NCBI GenBank assembly: GCA_020401865.1
Contig: JADCAS010000001.1
Span: 1 to 64,000, forward strand
DNA length: 64,000 nucleotides
Source of the DNA: Phenylobacterium sp.
Lineage (GTDB): Bacteria > Pseudomonadota > Alphaproteobacteria > Caulobacterales > Caulobacteraceae
Direction: 5' to 3'
Positions 18,140 to 25,514 of this stretch are shown here, piece after piece. The stretch's first letter is position 1; every line of letters starts with the position of its first letter. Below the pieces are notes generated by a model. It was not told where the DNA came from, did no database searches, and saw only the letters and a program-made list of their open reading frames with translations. A program made the translations under genes and the position numbers.

Positions 18140-20911
18140 TCAGCTGACGCCGGTCAGTTTGTCCAGGCCTCGCTGGTAGTTGGCGATCTGCTTCTGGAGA
18201 TAGAGCGGGACCTGCTGATTACCCGCCGCCCTCGCCGCCTCGGCCCTCTTCACCGCAGCCGGCGTGGAGGCGTCCTTCAACTCCCGGTACACCGAGTGCA
18301 ACTCACTGATGGCGCCGGCCAGTTCAGCGGCGGCGTGTCGGATCTCTACCAGATTGTCCAGATTGATCTTGGTGTTCATCCTGAGCCCAAAGATCGGTTT
18401 GCCGCCATCCGCAGGCACGATCTTCCCGCCCTTTTCGATATCGGTCACGCGGAGCACGCCCTCCTTCAGGCCCAAGGCCTGGAGGGCGTCCTTGCCCTCG
18501 GGACCGGCGACCAACTCGATCACATTCCGATCGGTGGCGGGCTTGATCTGGAGACGGCGCCCCCCTTCGACGGTCATGACGCGGACATCGGCCTGGGATC
18601 CGAGGGCCCGCTTCATCCGGTCCGCAAGCGTGGTGAGGGTGTCTCCCTCCTTCACTGTGATGGTGGTCGTCTGACCATTCAGGCTCCTGCGCACCTTCAA
18701 CTGGTCCCCCGTCCGGATGGAGCTGATGGCATCCAGCCGAGTGGAATCGGCGACGTTCAGAGTTCCGGTGGGCAGGCCCAGGCGATCCAGGACGCTGGCG
18801 CCGGCGGTGTCCACAGCGATGGCCGAGGGTGCGACTATGCCGTCCTTGCCGGTGAAACGACGCGACCACGGGGTCCCGCCGCTGACCGGATCTATCTCAG
18901 CCACAAAGCCGTCGATGGTCGCGATCTGGTTCAGGGACGGAAGGTTGCCCTTGCTGGTCCCGGTCACGAAGACCCGGTCATTCTGAATGGACACTCCAGT
19001 GATGACGTCTTCGCTTGTCCCGCCATAGTAGGTCAGGCGATCCTCAGCGGATACGCTCAGGGAGGCGGACATGCGCGCGACGAAGCCGTCCCGACCCCCT
19101 GAGTAGGCGCTTACGATGTTGCCGACGTTTATGTTTCCGCCACCCGTGTTGCCGGCCACGATCAATCGACCATTGGCGATGCCCAGCCCCGTCAGATCAC
19201 CGCCCTCCAGACTGCCCAGATCGCGCGTCGCCTGAAGAACAGGCGAGCCCGTGGACAGATCAAACCGCCTGATAACGCCGGAACCGCCGTCATTCGACGC
19301 CAGGTAGAGATCCGAGCCATTGATGAAGAGCCCGCGGGCGAGGTCATTGCCCGCACCGCCGACAACGGTCGAGGCGGAGTAGGTCACATTATTGTTCGCA
19401 TCCGTCTCGTATCGCTCCAGGAAGACGTCTGACTGTCCGATCGCCGCCTGGCCGCCCCGGCCGGCGCCGGAATTCCCGGCCACGTAGAGCTTGCCGCTGG
19501 AATCCCAGGCCAGGTGGGTCGCCTCGTCGTTTCCAACGGACCCTCGACGCTGGGTCCAGACCTCCTCGCCCGCTGCATTGAAGACTGTGACGAAGCTGTC
19601 GGTGACGTCTCCTTTGGTCTCAGTGATAGTCCCCGCTTTTGCGCCTTCGAGCACTCCCTTCACCTTGCCGGCGATGGCGATCCGACCGTCAGCGGCGACG
19701 GCCATGGACATGCCAAACGCCTCGTCAGAGGCCCCGAGGTCACGGGAGAAGAGCAGTTTGCCAGCGGAGTCGAACTTCTGCAGGACGACGTCCCGCTCTC
19801 CCCGGATCTGCTGTCCCGGCGACGCACCGGTCACGTCGGAAACGATGAGAACGGAACCGTCCGCTAGGGTCTTCATGGAGCGGACGGACGTCAGGGCGGA
19901 ATCGATCGTCCGAGACCAGACCTGGCCCGCGACAAGCCCCTGCGGAGACTGAAGCACGTTCGGGGGCGACAGGGTGTCAGGCCCCGTCTGGAACTTGAGG
20001 AACTGGTTGGTGAGCACGCCGTCCTTAGTTGCCGGCTTTCCGTCCGGATCCGGGTTTCCTGCCTTCTGGGCGATGTAGACCGCCGGAACCGTCGTCACCG
20101 GGATCAGGGTCACCTTCTCTGCGGCGTCGAGCTTTAGATTGAGGGCCCAGGAATCGGGGTCTCTACCCAAAGATATCGTCTTCCCACCCGCCGTTATGGT
20201 GCGCTCCTGCCCCGGAACCCGCTTGGTCTCAAACCGGGTCGTCAGCCCCTCCGCCTGAAGCTGCGTGTTCACCAGGTTCACGAAGTTGGGCAGAGTCCGA
20301 TCGGCCGGAGCCACAGAGGCCAAGTCGACATTGATGATCTTTGTCACATTGGCGCGAACGATCGACATGGTGAACTTCACGTCGCCCTGCAGGGCGTCAG
20401 ACACCGCGTTCTGATCCGTCGCCACCAGGGGGGGCGTCTGGTAGGCGGTAGCCGCCGATCGGGCGGCCGATGTCGCTCGGGCGGAGGTGCTGACCTCGCC
20501 GAGGGATAGCCTCACCCCCTCGAACTGTGCAGATCTAGCATAGCCGACGACCTCTGCGACGCCCTTCTGGAAGACTCTGTTCAGTTCGGCTGCAGCGGTC
20601 TTGGAGATCGTCTTCGACTGGGCGTCCTCCGTAAGCTGAGACAAGGTCTTGAGGCCGCCGTACAGGGCAAAGAGCTTCTTGTAGTCATTGCTGGCCTTCG
20701 GGAGGTCCAGCTTCGCGGCGCCCTCGTTGATGAAACTCGCGCCCCGTAGCGCCTCCTTGGCGGCCTTGGAAAGGAGCCCGGCATCGTTGGCCGGGTTGGG
20801 CTGGGCCGCACGCGACCAGGGCGCTGTGGGCGCATAGCGACGAGCAGGAGCGCCGCCCGACTGCGGAAGCGAGAACTGTGGAGACGAGGGCAAACTTCCG
20901 ATCAAGCTCAA
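18140..20911 (-). CDS. FlaEY-like flagellar protein with beta-propeller
   Basis: 923 residues. It sits last in the flagellin region and resembles the protein annotated as regulatory protein FlaEY in Caulobacter; that identification is from memory. Residues 1-160 are helical. Residues 165-300 and 725-825 look like flagellin/hook-associated IN-type folds (TITVKEGDTLTTLADRM then VRVMTVEGGRRLQI). Residues about 335-705 form a propeller of SBBP-like blades, for example WDSSGKLYVAGNSG and VSIQNDRVFVTGTSKG. A helical tail ends the protein. No signal peptide is seen, so export, if any, would be by the flagellar system. The TTG start has GGAAGGG about 9 nt upstream. Exact role unknown. Confidence 0.75.
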   Translation of the reverse strand: MSLIGSLPSSPQFSLPQSGGAPARRYAPTAPWSRAAQPNPANDAGLLSKAAKEALRGASFINEGAAKLDLPKASNDYKKLFALYGGLKTLSQLTEDAQSKTISKTAAAELNRVFQKGVAEVVGYARSAQFEGVRLSLGEVSTSARATSAARSAATAYQTPPLVATDQNAVSDALQGDVKFTMSIVRANVTKIINVDLASVAPADRTLPNFVNLVNTQLQAEGLTTRFETKRVPGQERTITAGGKTISLGRDPDSWALNLKLDAAEKVTLIPVTTVPAVYIAQKAGNPDPDGKPATKDGVLTNQFLKFQTGPDTLSPPNVLQSPQGLVAGQVWSRTIDSALTSVRSMKTLADGSVLIVSDVTGASPGQQIRGERDVVLQKFDSAGKLLFSRDLGASDEAFGMSMAVAADGRIAIAGKVKGVLEGAKAGTITETKGDVTDSFVTVFNAAGEEVWTQRRGSVGNDEATHLAWDSSGKLYVAGNSGAGRGGQAAIGQSDVFLERYETDANNNVTYSASTVVGGAGNDLARGLFINGSDLYLASNDGGSGVIRRFDLSTGSPVLQATRDLGSLEGGDLTGLGIANGRLIVAGNTGGGNINVGNIVSAYSGGRDGFVARMSASLSVSAEDRLTYYGGTSEDVITGVSIQNDRVFVTGTSKGNLPSLNQIATIDGFVAEIDPVSGGTPWSRRFTGKDGIVAPSAIAVDTAGASVLDRLGLPTGTLNVADSTRLDAISSIRTGDQLKVRRSLNGQTTTITVKEGDTLTTLADRMKRALGSQADVRVMTVEGGRRLQIKPATDRNVIELVAGPEGKDALQALGLKEGVLRVTDIEKGGKIVPADGGKPIFGLRMNTKINLDNLVEIRHAAAELAGAISELHSVYRELKDASTPAAVKRAEAARAAGNQQVPLYLQKQIANYQRGLDKLTGVS

Positions 20912-20988
20912 GATCTAAACCCTTCCGACGATCAAACCTCGCCTGAGGGTCTAATCCTACTACTGAAATACTAAGAAGTCACTACGTC

Positions 20989-21819
20989 TCAGCGGAAGAG
21001 CGAGAGAATGATCTGGGGAGCCTGGTTGGCGATAGCCAGGGCCTGGGCGCCCAGCTGCTGATGAACGGTCAAGGACTGAAGACGAGCACTCTCTTTGGCG
21101 AGGTCGGCGTCCACCAGGTTGCCGACGCCCGCCTCCACAGAGTCGTTCAACTTGCCGACGAAGGTGTTGTGCTGCTCCAGCTGCTTCAGCTGCGCGCCCA
21201 TCTCGGCGAGGGCCAGGCTGACATTGTCGATGGAAGCGTTCAGCAGGCTCAGGGACCCCGCGGCAGCGGTCAAGGTCAGGATCGAGGAACCTAATGACAA
21301 GGTAATGACCGCCTGACCCAGGCGTAGATCCTGGTTGGAAAGGGTGATGAAGGAGCTTCCCTCAGCATCGGCAAGGAACCGGACCCCGCCCGGCAGGGAG
21401 TTGTCCAACAACTTGGTTCCGTCAAAGGCCGCATCCCGGACAACCTGAGCAATCTGCTTCAAAAACGACTTGAAGTCTTCCTCCAGAGACTGACGAGAAA
21501 CACTGTTGAACGAAGTATCCTGCGCCGCGACCACCCTTTCCTTCATCTTGACAAGGATATCGGCGACTGATTGCCCCGCCGACAGGGCGGTGTCGCCGAT
21601 TGACTGGGCCCTGTCGAGCCCTAGCCTCACAGCCGCAAGGCCACCCATATCGGCCCTTTGGTTTTGGGCAATGGCCCAGATGGCGGAGTTATCTTTCGAT
21701 GTGGCGATCCTGAGCCCCGTCCCCAGCCGGCTCTGGACCTCCTCGAGATTGTCCGTCGTCACGTTCAGGTTCTGCAAGGAGGTCATCGCCGCCTTGTTGG
21801 TTATGATCGTCAGCGACAT
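20989..21819 (-). CDS. Flagellin (divergent, FljJ-like)
   Basis: 276 residues, a short alphaproteobacterial flagellin that lacks the variable outer domains. The N-terminal D0/D1 segment SLTIITNKAAMTSLQNLNVTTDNLEEVQSRLGTG starts the filament core. The C-terminal D0 is ARLQSLTVHQQLGAQALAIANQAPQIILSLFR. The ATG at 21819 has GGAGA 5 nt upstream. It differs clearly from the other flagellin (22410-23237) and is probably a minor or proximal filament component, as FljJ is in Caulobacter. A terminator separates it from flaG, so it must have its own promoter in 21820-21935. Confidence 0.93.
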   Translation of the reverse strand: MSLTIITNKAAMTSLQNLNVTTDNLEEVQSRLGTGLRIATSKDNSAIWAIAQNQRADMGGLAAVRLGLDRAQSIGDTALSAGQSVADILVKMKERVVAAQDTSFNSVSRQSLEEDFKSFLKQIAQVVRDAAFDGTKLLDNSLPGGVRFLADAEGSSFITLSNQDLRLGQAVITLSLGSSILTLTAAAGSLSLLNASIDNVSLALAEMGAQLKQLEQHNTFVGKLNDSVEAGVGNLVDADLAKESARLQSLTVHQQLGAQALAIANQAPQIILSLFR

Positions 21820-21911
21820 GTCCGTCTCCTTGGCGACTAAGCGACGCGCTTCAGATGCGCGACCCGCCGGACCTGCGCCCTTCTGGGCAGTCCCCTTCTG
21901 CCAAGACATGG

Positions 21912-21926
21912 TTAGCAAGGCGTTAA
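21912..21926. promoter_or_regulatory. CtrA-like box upstream of second flagellin
   Basis: Plus strand TTAG-CAAGGCG-TTAA (minus strand TTAA-N7-CTAA), one base off the CtrA consensus TTAA-N7-TTAA. It lies 93 bp upstream of the flagellin ATG. A near-identical element, GTTAGCA-N5-TTAAC in both cases, lies in the flbT/flmG gap. Confidence 0.4.
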
Positions 21927-21935
21927 CGCGCGTAT

Positions 21936-21968
21936 GAAAAAACCGCTCCCGGTATCCCGGAGCGGCTC
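21936..21968 (-). terminator. Rho-independent terminator after flaG
   Basis: On the minus strand the stem CCGCTCCGGG/CCGGGAGCGG with a short loop is followed by six T (plus-strand A tract 21937-21942). It lies about 36 bp after the flaG stop and ends the flagellin-flaG transcript before the second flagellin gene. Confidence 0.85.
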
Positions 21969-22003
21969 AGCGATCTCTGGCGTCAACTTGAACAGGCCGA
22001 GAG

Positions 22004-22297
22004 TCAGATCGAGGTGCGGATGATGTCTCCCGCAGCGTACGACCCTTCGTTACGCCTCCTCACGACTTCTTCCAGAGGATACTGCCAGATTACCTCTCCG
22101 GTTTTGCGATCGATGACCTTGTAGACATAGGATAGGCCCGCCGGTTCGATCACCAGCCGACGCTCAGAGTCTGGAGAGGGTTCGTACCTGGGCACGAACA
22201 AATCCGCCTTGTTTTCCCCTGGCTTCTCTATGAGTGGCCGAGGCGCACCCGTCGCAGGTTCTGCGGGTGGAAGCGCGGCGCTGATCTTTCTATCCAT
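22004..22297 (-). CDS. flaG: FlaG-like flagellar protein
   Basis: 97 residues from the ATG at 22297. The C-terminal half (VYKVIDRKTGEVIWQYPLEEVVRR) matches the FlaG family signature, where a K/R-TGE-V-I-x-Q-x-P motif is conserved; FlaG proteins influence filament length. The N-terminal 45 residues are Pro/Ala-rich and probably disordered. It follows the major flagellin by 112 bp and is bounded downstream by a terminator, so the two genes share a transcript. Confidence 0.8.
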   Translation of the reverse strand: MDRKISAALPPAEPATGAPRPLIEKPGENKADLFVPRYEPSPDSERRLVIEPAGLSYVYKVIDRKTGEVIWQYPLEEVVRRRNEGSYAAGDIIRTSI

Positions 22298-22409
22298 ATG
22301 TACCGCCCCCGATACCGAAGGGCCAAGGGATCCGTGACGGCGCCCGGGGCGGCGACGAGCGCCGCCCCGAACCCGCCGCGCGTCACCGAAGCGACGCGCG
22401 GCCCGTCCT

Positions 22410-23237
22410 CTATCGGAAGAGACCCAACAGGTTGGACGGACCCTGGTTGGCGATGGCCAGAGCCTGGAAGCCGAGCTGTTGCTTGGCCTGGACAGACTGG
22501 AGCTTGGAGGCTTCTTTGGCCATGTCGGCGTCAATGATGTTGCCCACACCCGCGTCGATCGCGTCCTGCAGCTTGTTAATGAAGTTCGTGTGGTTCAGAA
22601 GCGCCTTCGAGCCCGTACCGATATTGGCGAGAGCCAGAGCCACGTTTCTGATTGACTGGTTGACCAGGGTCAGGGCCGCCGAGGCGGTCGCAGTCGTGCC
22701 GATTGTGGTCGTGGCTGCCACGACCATAACCGTAGAACCGAGACTCAGGTTCTGCGCCCGTACCGTAATCGTCCTTGTTCCAGTATCGTCCGCAAGCGCC
22801 TGAATGGTGATCCCCGTGTTGCTGACCAGCGAGGCGCCGTTGAAGCCGGAGTTGTTTGCGGCGGTATTGATCTGGGTCCGAAGCGCGCCGAAATCGGTGG
22901 CCAGGGCTGACCGGTCGGTAGCGGAAATCGTGGTATCGATCGCCGCGAGCGCCTTTTCCTTCATCTGCACCAGCAGGTCGGTGATGGTTTCGCCGGCCGC
23001 GAGAGAGACGTCCGTGACAGACTGGGCCCGCTGAAGGGATTCCCGCACCGCGTTCAGAGATTGAGACGTGGCCTGCTGGCGCAGGGCGATGCCGTAGATG
23101 GCCCCGTTATCCTTCGCGGACGAGACCTTCAAACCGGTGGCGATACGTTGCTGAACCCCACCGAGCATCTCGGTCGTGGCGTTCACGTTCTGCGCCGCCA
23201 ACATTGCGGCGTAATTGGTGTTTATGCTTGCAGCCAT
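22410..23237 (-). CDS. Flagellin (major, FljK-like)
   Basis: 275 residues, the filament subunit. The N-terminal core starts AASINTNYAAMLAAQNVNATT and the C-terminal core ends QLGFQALAIANQGPSNLLGLFR, the usual D0/D1 pair with almost no outer domain. The middle is rich in Thr, Ser and Ala, offering many possible O-glycosylation sites. AAGG lies 9 nt before the ATG. It has a predicted sigma-54 promoter about 75 bp upstream, an ftr-like enhancer, and two hairpins in the leader, so it is a late flagellar gene under both transcriptional and translational control. Confidence 0.95.
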   Translation of the reverse strand: MAASINTNYAAMLAAQNVNATTEMLGGVQQRIATGLKVSSAKDNGAIYGIALRQQATSQSLNAVRESLQRAQSVTDVSLAAGETITDLLVQMKEKALAAIDTTISATDRSALATDFGALRTQINTAANNSGFNGASLVSNTGITIQALADDTGTRTITVRAQNLSLGSTVMVVAATTTIGTTATASAALTLVNQSIRNVALALANIGTGSKALLNHTNFINKLQDAIDAGVGNIIDADMAKEASKLQSVQAKQQLGFQALAIANQGPSNLLGLFR

Positions 23238-23265
23238 TCTGCTAACCTTCTTTCTGGATGTCCGA

Positions 23266-23298
23266 CCATCCTACTGATGGCGGGGAGCGTTTTGCTCC
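23266..23298 (-). promoter_or_regulatory. Two hairpins in flagellin mRNA leader
   Basis: On the flagellin strand, GGAGC-AAAAC-GCTCC (23298-23284) is followed by CCATC-AGTAG-GATGG (23280-23266), then the ribosome site and ATG at 23237. The first hairpin begins at the predicted transcript 5' end. In Caulobacter, FlbT binds the fljK leader and limits translation; these loops are good candidates for that site. Confidence 0.6.
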
Positions 23299-23309
23299 GA
23301 GGCTAGTGT

Positions 23310-23325
23310 AGCAAGGACTGAGCCA
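23310..23325 (-). promoter_or_regulatory. Sigma-54 promoter of major flagellin
   Basis: The minus strand reads TGGCTC-AGTCC-TTGCT, with the invariant GG and GC exactly 10 nt apart as required for sigma-54. Counting from the GC at -12 puts the transcript start near 23299, giving a leader of about 62 nt. Confidence 0.75.
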
Positions 23326-23371
23326 GACGTCAGGCGCCCTTGGAACTCCGTAATTACATGTTTTTGTTGAA

Positions 23372-23386
23372 TTAACCTTCACTTAA
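23372..23386. promoter_or_regulatory. CtrA consensus box
   Basis: TTAA-CCTTCAC-TTAA, an exact match to the CtrA recognition sequence TTAA-N7-TTAA. It lies 47 bp upstream of the sigma-54 -24 element, between it and the ftr-like palindromes. Confidence 0.5.
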
Positions 23387-23420
23387 GCATGTGTATGGCC
23401 GGCAGAAGGCGCCGGGCCAT

Positions 23421-23454
23421 CGGCAAGTTTTGCCGGGCCGGGCCGGCAAATTCG
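23421..23454. promoter_or_regulatory. ftr-like (FlbD) enhancer palindromes
   Basis: CGGCAA-GTT-TTGCCG (23421-23435) is a perfect palindrome, and a related half GGCCGGCAAAT follows at 23441-23451. They resemble the ftr elements bound by the sigma-54 activator FlbD in Caulobacter (remembered consensus, not checked). The position about 100 bp upstream of the sigma-54 promoter fits. Confidence 0.55.
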
Positions 23455-23613
23455 TCCCAGGCGCCGCGCGAGGGTCCTGGCGGCGCCCGCCCGACCTGGC
23501 CCGCCGGCTTCAGATGGATAGACTTCCTGGAGCTTCAACCGGGATCTCCCGGCGCAGAAGTTGGCGTTTTGCAACCCCGATCTTTCAACCCGACGCCGGG
23601 TAAACAACCTTCA

Positions 23614-24573
23614 TCACTTCGATAACTCACCCCGCTCTCCGGCGAGCAGGTTGTCGAAATAGGCGATGGTGCGCGTCAGTCCCTCGTCCAGTTCGATCGT
23701 GGGCTTCCAGTCCAGCAGCCTGCCGGCCAGACCGATGTCCGGGCGCCGCTGGCGGGGATCATCCGAGGGCAGCGGCATGTGCACCAGCCGCGAGGCGGAT
23801 CCGGTGAGGGCGACGACCCGCTCCGCCAGGGCCCGGATGGTGAATTCTCCTGGATTGCCGAGGTTGACCGGACCGGTGACCTCGTCGGGCGTCTTCATCA
23901 GCCGCAGGACGCCCTCGACCAGGTCATCGACGAAGCAGAAGGACCTGGTCTGGAGCCCCTCCCCATAGAGGGTGATGTCCTCACCCTTGAGCGCCTGAAC
24001 GATGAAATTGGACACCACCCGGCCGTCATTGGGATGCATGCGCGGACCGTAGGTGTTGAAGATCCGGGCGACCTTGATCTTCAGCCCGTGCTGGCGGTGA
24101 TAGTCAAAAAACAGGGTCTCGGCGCATCGCTTGCCTTCGTCGTAACAGGACCGGATACCGATCGGGTTCACATTGCCCCAGTAATCCTCCGTCTGCGGAT
24201 GAATCGCTGGGTCGCCATAGACCTCGCTAGTGGAGGCTTGGAAGATACGGGCCCGCCGGCGTTTGGCGAGCCCCAGCATGTTGATGGCGCCATGAACCGA
24301 GGTTTTGGTCGTCTGGACCGGGTCAAACTGATAGTGCACCGGCGAGGCCGGGCAGGCCAGATTGTAGATCTCGTCGATCTCCGCAAACAGCGGGAAGGTC
24401 ACGTCGTGACGCAGGAGTTCGAAGGCCGGATTGCCGAGAAGATGGGCCACATTGCGCCGGGCGCCGGTGTAGAAATTGTCGACGCAGAGCACTTCGTGCC
24501 CCTCGTCAATCAGGCGCTCGCAGAGATGCGAGCCGATGAAGCCGGCGCCGCCGGTGACCAGAATGCGTTTCAT
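23614..24573 (-). CDS. UDP-glucuronate decarboxylase-like SDR epimerase
   Basis: 319 residues, an extended short-chain dehydrogenase. It most resembles UDP-glucuronic acid decarboxylase (UXS), which makes UDP-xylose. The NAD loop is GGAGFIGSH, and the family motif [11 protein letters not shown], the YNLACPASP segment, the STSEVYGDP loop and the catalytic YDEGK are all present. It lies 32 bp behind flaF on the same strand, so it is probably co-transcribed with flbT-flaF. The position suggests it supplies a sugar nucleotide for flagellin or surface glycans; that link is inference. Confidence 0.85.
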   Translation of the reverse strand: MKRILVTGGAGFIGSHLCERLIDEGHEVLCVDNFYTGARRNVAHLLGNPAFELLRHDVTFPLFAEIDEIYNLACPASPVHYQFDPVQTTKTSVHGAINMLGLAKRRRARIFQASTSEVYGDPAIHPQTEDYWGNVNPIGIRSCYDEGKRCAETLFFDYHRQHGLKIKVARIFNTYGPRMHPNDGRVVSNFIVQALKGEDITLYGEGLQTRSFCFVDDLVEGVLRLMKTPDEVTGPVNLGNPGEFTIRALAERVVALTGSASRLVHMPLPSDDPRQRRPDIGLAGRLLDWKPTIELDEGLTRTIAYFDNLLAGERGELSK

Positions 24574-24605
24574 GCGACTCTCAGGCTCCGAACTCGCTTT
24601 GGGAA

Positions 24606-24971
24606 TCAGGTCGCAGACCCGTTCCTGGCGCTGAGACCCTGCATGATCGTGCGGTTCAGGTCGATCAGATCCTGGATGTCCTCCTTGCCGCGGATCACTT
24701 CACTGGTGTACTTGTGCACCCAGATGGACAGGGAAATGATGCTGGCCCTGAGTTCTTTGGGGAGCTGATTTCCAGGGTCGCCGCAGTCCAGGGCCAGAGT
24801 GGACCAGAGGCGGCGGTTCCAATCGAGGGCATCAACCCGGCCAGAGAAGTCTTTCGGATCCAGGCGAGAGGCTTCCACGAGGGCGAGGGTCACCTGCGAG
24901 AACAGACGAAACTCGGCGTCTCTCGGGCTCTCGGCGCTAATCGCTGTCTGCTGATAGGCCCGCAGGGTCAT
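24606..24971 (-). CDS. flaF: Flagellar biosynthesis regulator FlaF
   Basis: 121 residues. The N-terminus MTLRAYQQT and the middle [15 protein letters not shown] with SIWVHKYT are typical of FlaF. In Caulobacter, FlaF is needed for flagellin secretion or production and acts opposite to FlbT. It overlaps the end of flbT by 35 bp, so the pair is translationally coupled. Length is normal for the family. Confidence 0.9.
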   Translation of the reverse strand: MTLRAYQQTAISAESPRDAEFRLFSQVTLALVEASRLDPKDFSGRVDALDWNRRLWSTLALDCGDPGNQLPKELRASIISLSIWVHKYTSEVIRGKEDIQDLIDLNRTIMQGLSARNGSAT

Positions 24972-25356
24972 TCCGCAACCTCATATCCTCATATGCGATG
25001 AGCTTCCGGCAGCTCAGGAGAGCCTTATAATAATCGCGCTGCAGGCAACAACGCGAAACCGTGACGCACTCGGAAAGAATTTCCGGGTTTCGGATGGCGT
25101 CCATGAATTCGCTCATCCGACAGACAAATTCATCATAGTACTTATCGGCTTCTGCCGGGTCAATGTACATTAACATGACCTGAAAGTATATCCTACGCGA
25201 GGGCGTGTTGACGTCTTCCGGCTGGAGGATGTCTTTTTCCCTCAGGACAGACGCCTTGTTCTGAAGGACCAGAACGCCCCGCCTGTCGCCGTTCTGAACG
25301 ACGGCGCCGTTCAGAACAAACTTTTCGCCTGGCTTCAGAGACAGCTTCAGAGGCAC
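24937..25356 (-). CDS. flbT: Flagellin synthesis repressor FlbT
   Basis: 139 residues. It is an RNA-binding post-transcriptional regulator that restrains flagellin translation until the hook is finished. The N-terminus PLKLSLKPGEKFVLNGAVVQNG and the segment IYFQVMLMYIDP are characteristic of FlbT. It starts at a GTG (25356) with no strong ribosome site. It heads the flbT-flaF-decarboxylase operon and is divergent from flmG. Its likely target leader is at 23238-23299. Confidence 0.92.
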   Translation of the reverse strand: MPLKLSLKPGEKFVLNGAVVQNGDRRGVLVLQNKASVLREKDILQPEDVNTPSRRIYFQVMLMYIDPAEADKYYDEFVCRMSEFMDAIRNPEILSECVTVSRCCLQRDYYKALLSCRKLIAYEDMRLRNDPAGLSADSD

Positions 25357-25457
25357 GGTTCGGACTCACTGACTGGGGCCAAATCGGGGCGCCCGATGCG
25401 CGACCTGAAATAGGCATCCAATCATTAACGATATCCTTACCGGCTGGCAAATCGTGG

Positions 25458-25472
25458 TTAGCAGCGAGTTAA
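25458..25472. promoter_or_regulatory. CtrA-like box between flbT and flmG
   Basis: TTAG-CAGCGAG-TTAA, one base from the CtrA consensus and in the same form as the box at 21912-21926. It lies 43 bp before flmG and 102 bp before flbT, so it could affect either divergent gene. Confidence 0.4.
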
Positions 25473-25514
25473 CCTTTCGGAGTTCATCCTTCCTGTGACT
25501 GTTACCGGGGCCGA

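Larger units (their letters stand above)
23238..23613. other. Flagellin control region
   Basis: 376 bp without a gene between the UDP-glucuronate decarboxylase stop and the major flagellin start. From the flagellin side it holds the mRNA leader with two hairpins, a sigma-54 promoter, a CtrA-type box and ftr-like palindromes, each listed separately. I see no clear terminator for the upstream operon in 23455-23613. Confidence 0.7.

Noticed and set aside
21860..21905. Possible sigma-54 promoter for the second flagellin
   Set aside because: TGGCAG...CTGCC has 12 rather than 10 bases between GG and GC, which sigma-54 does not tolerate.
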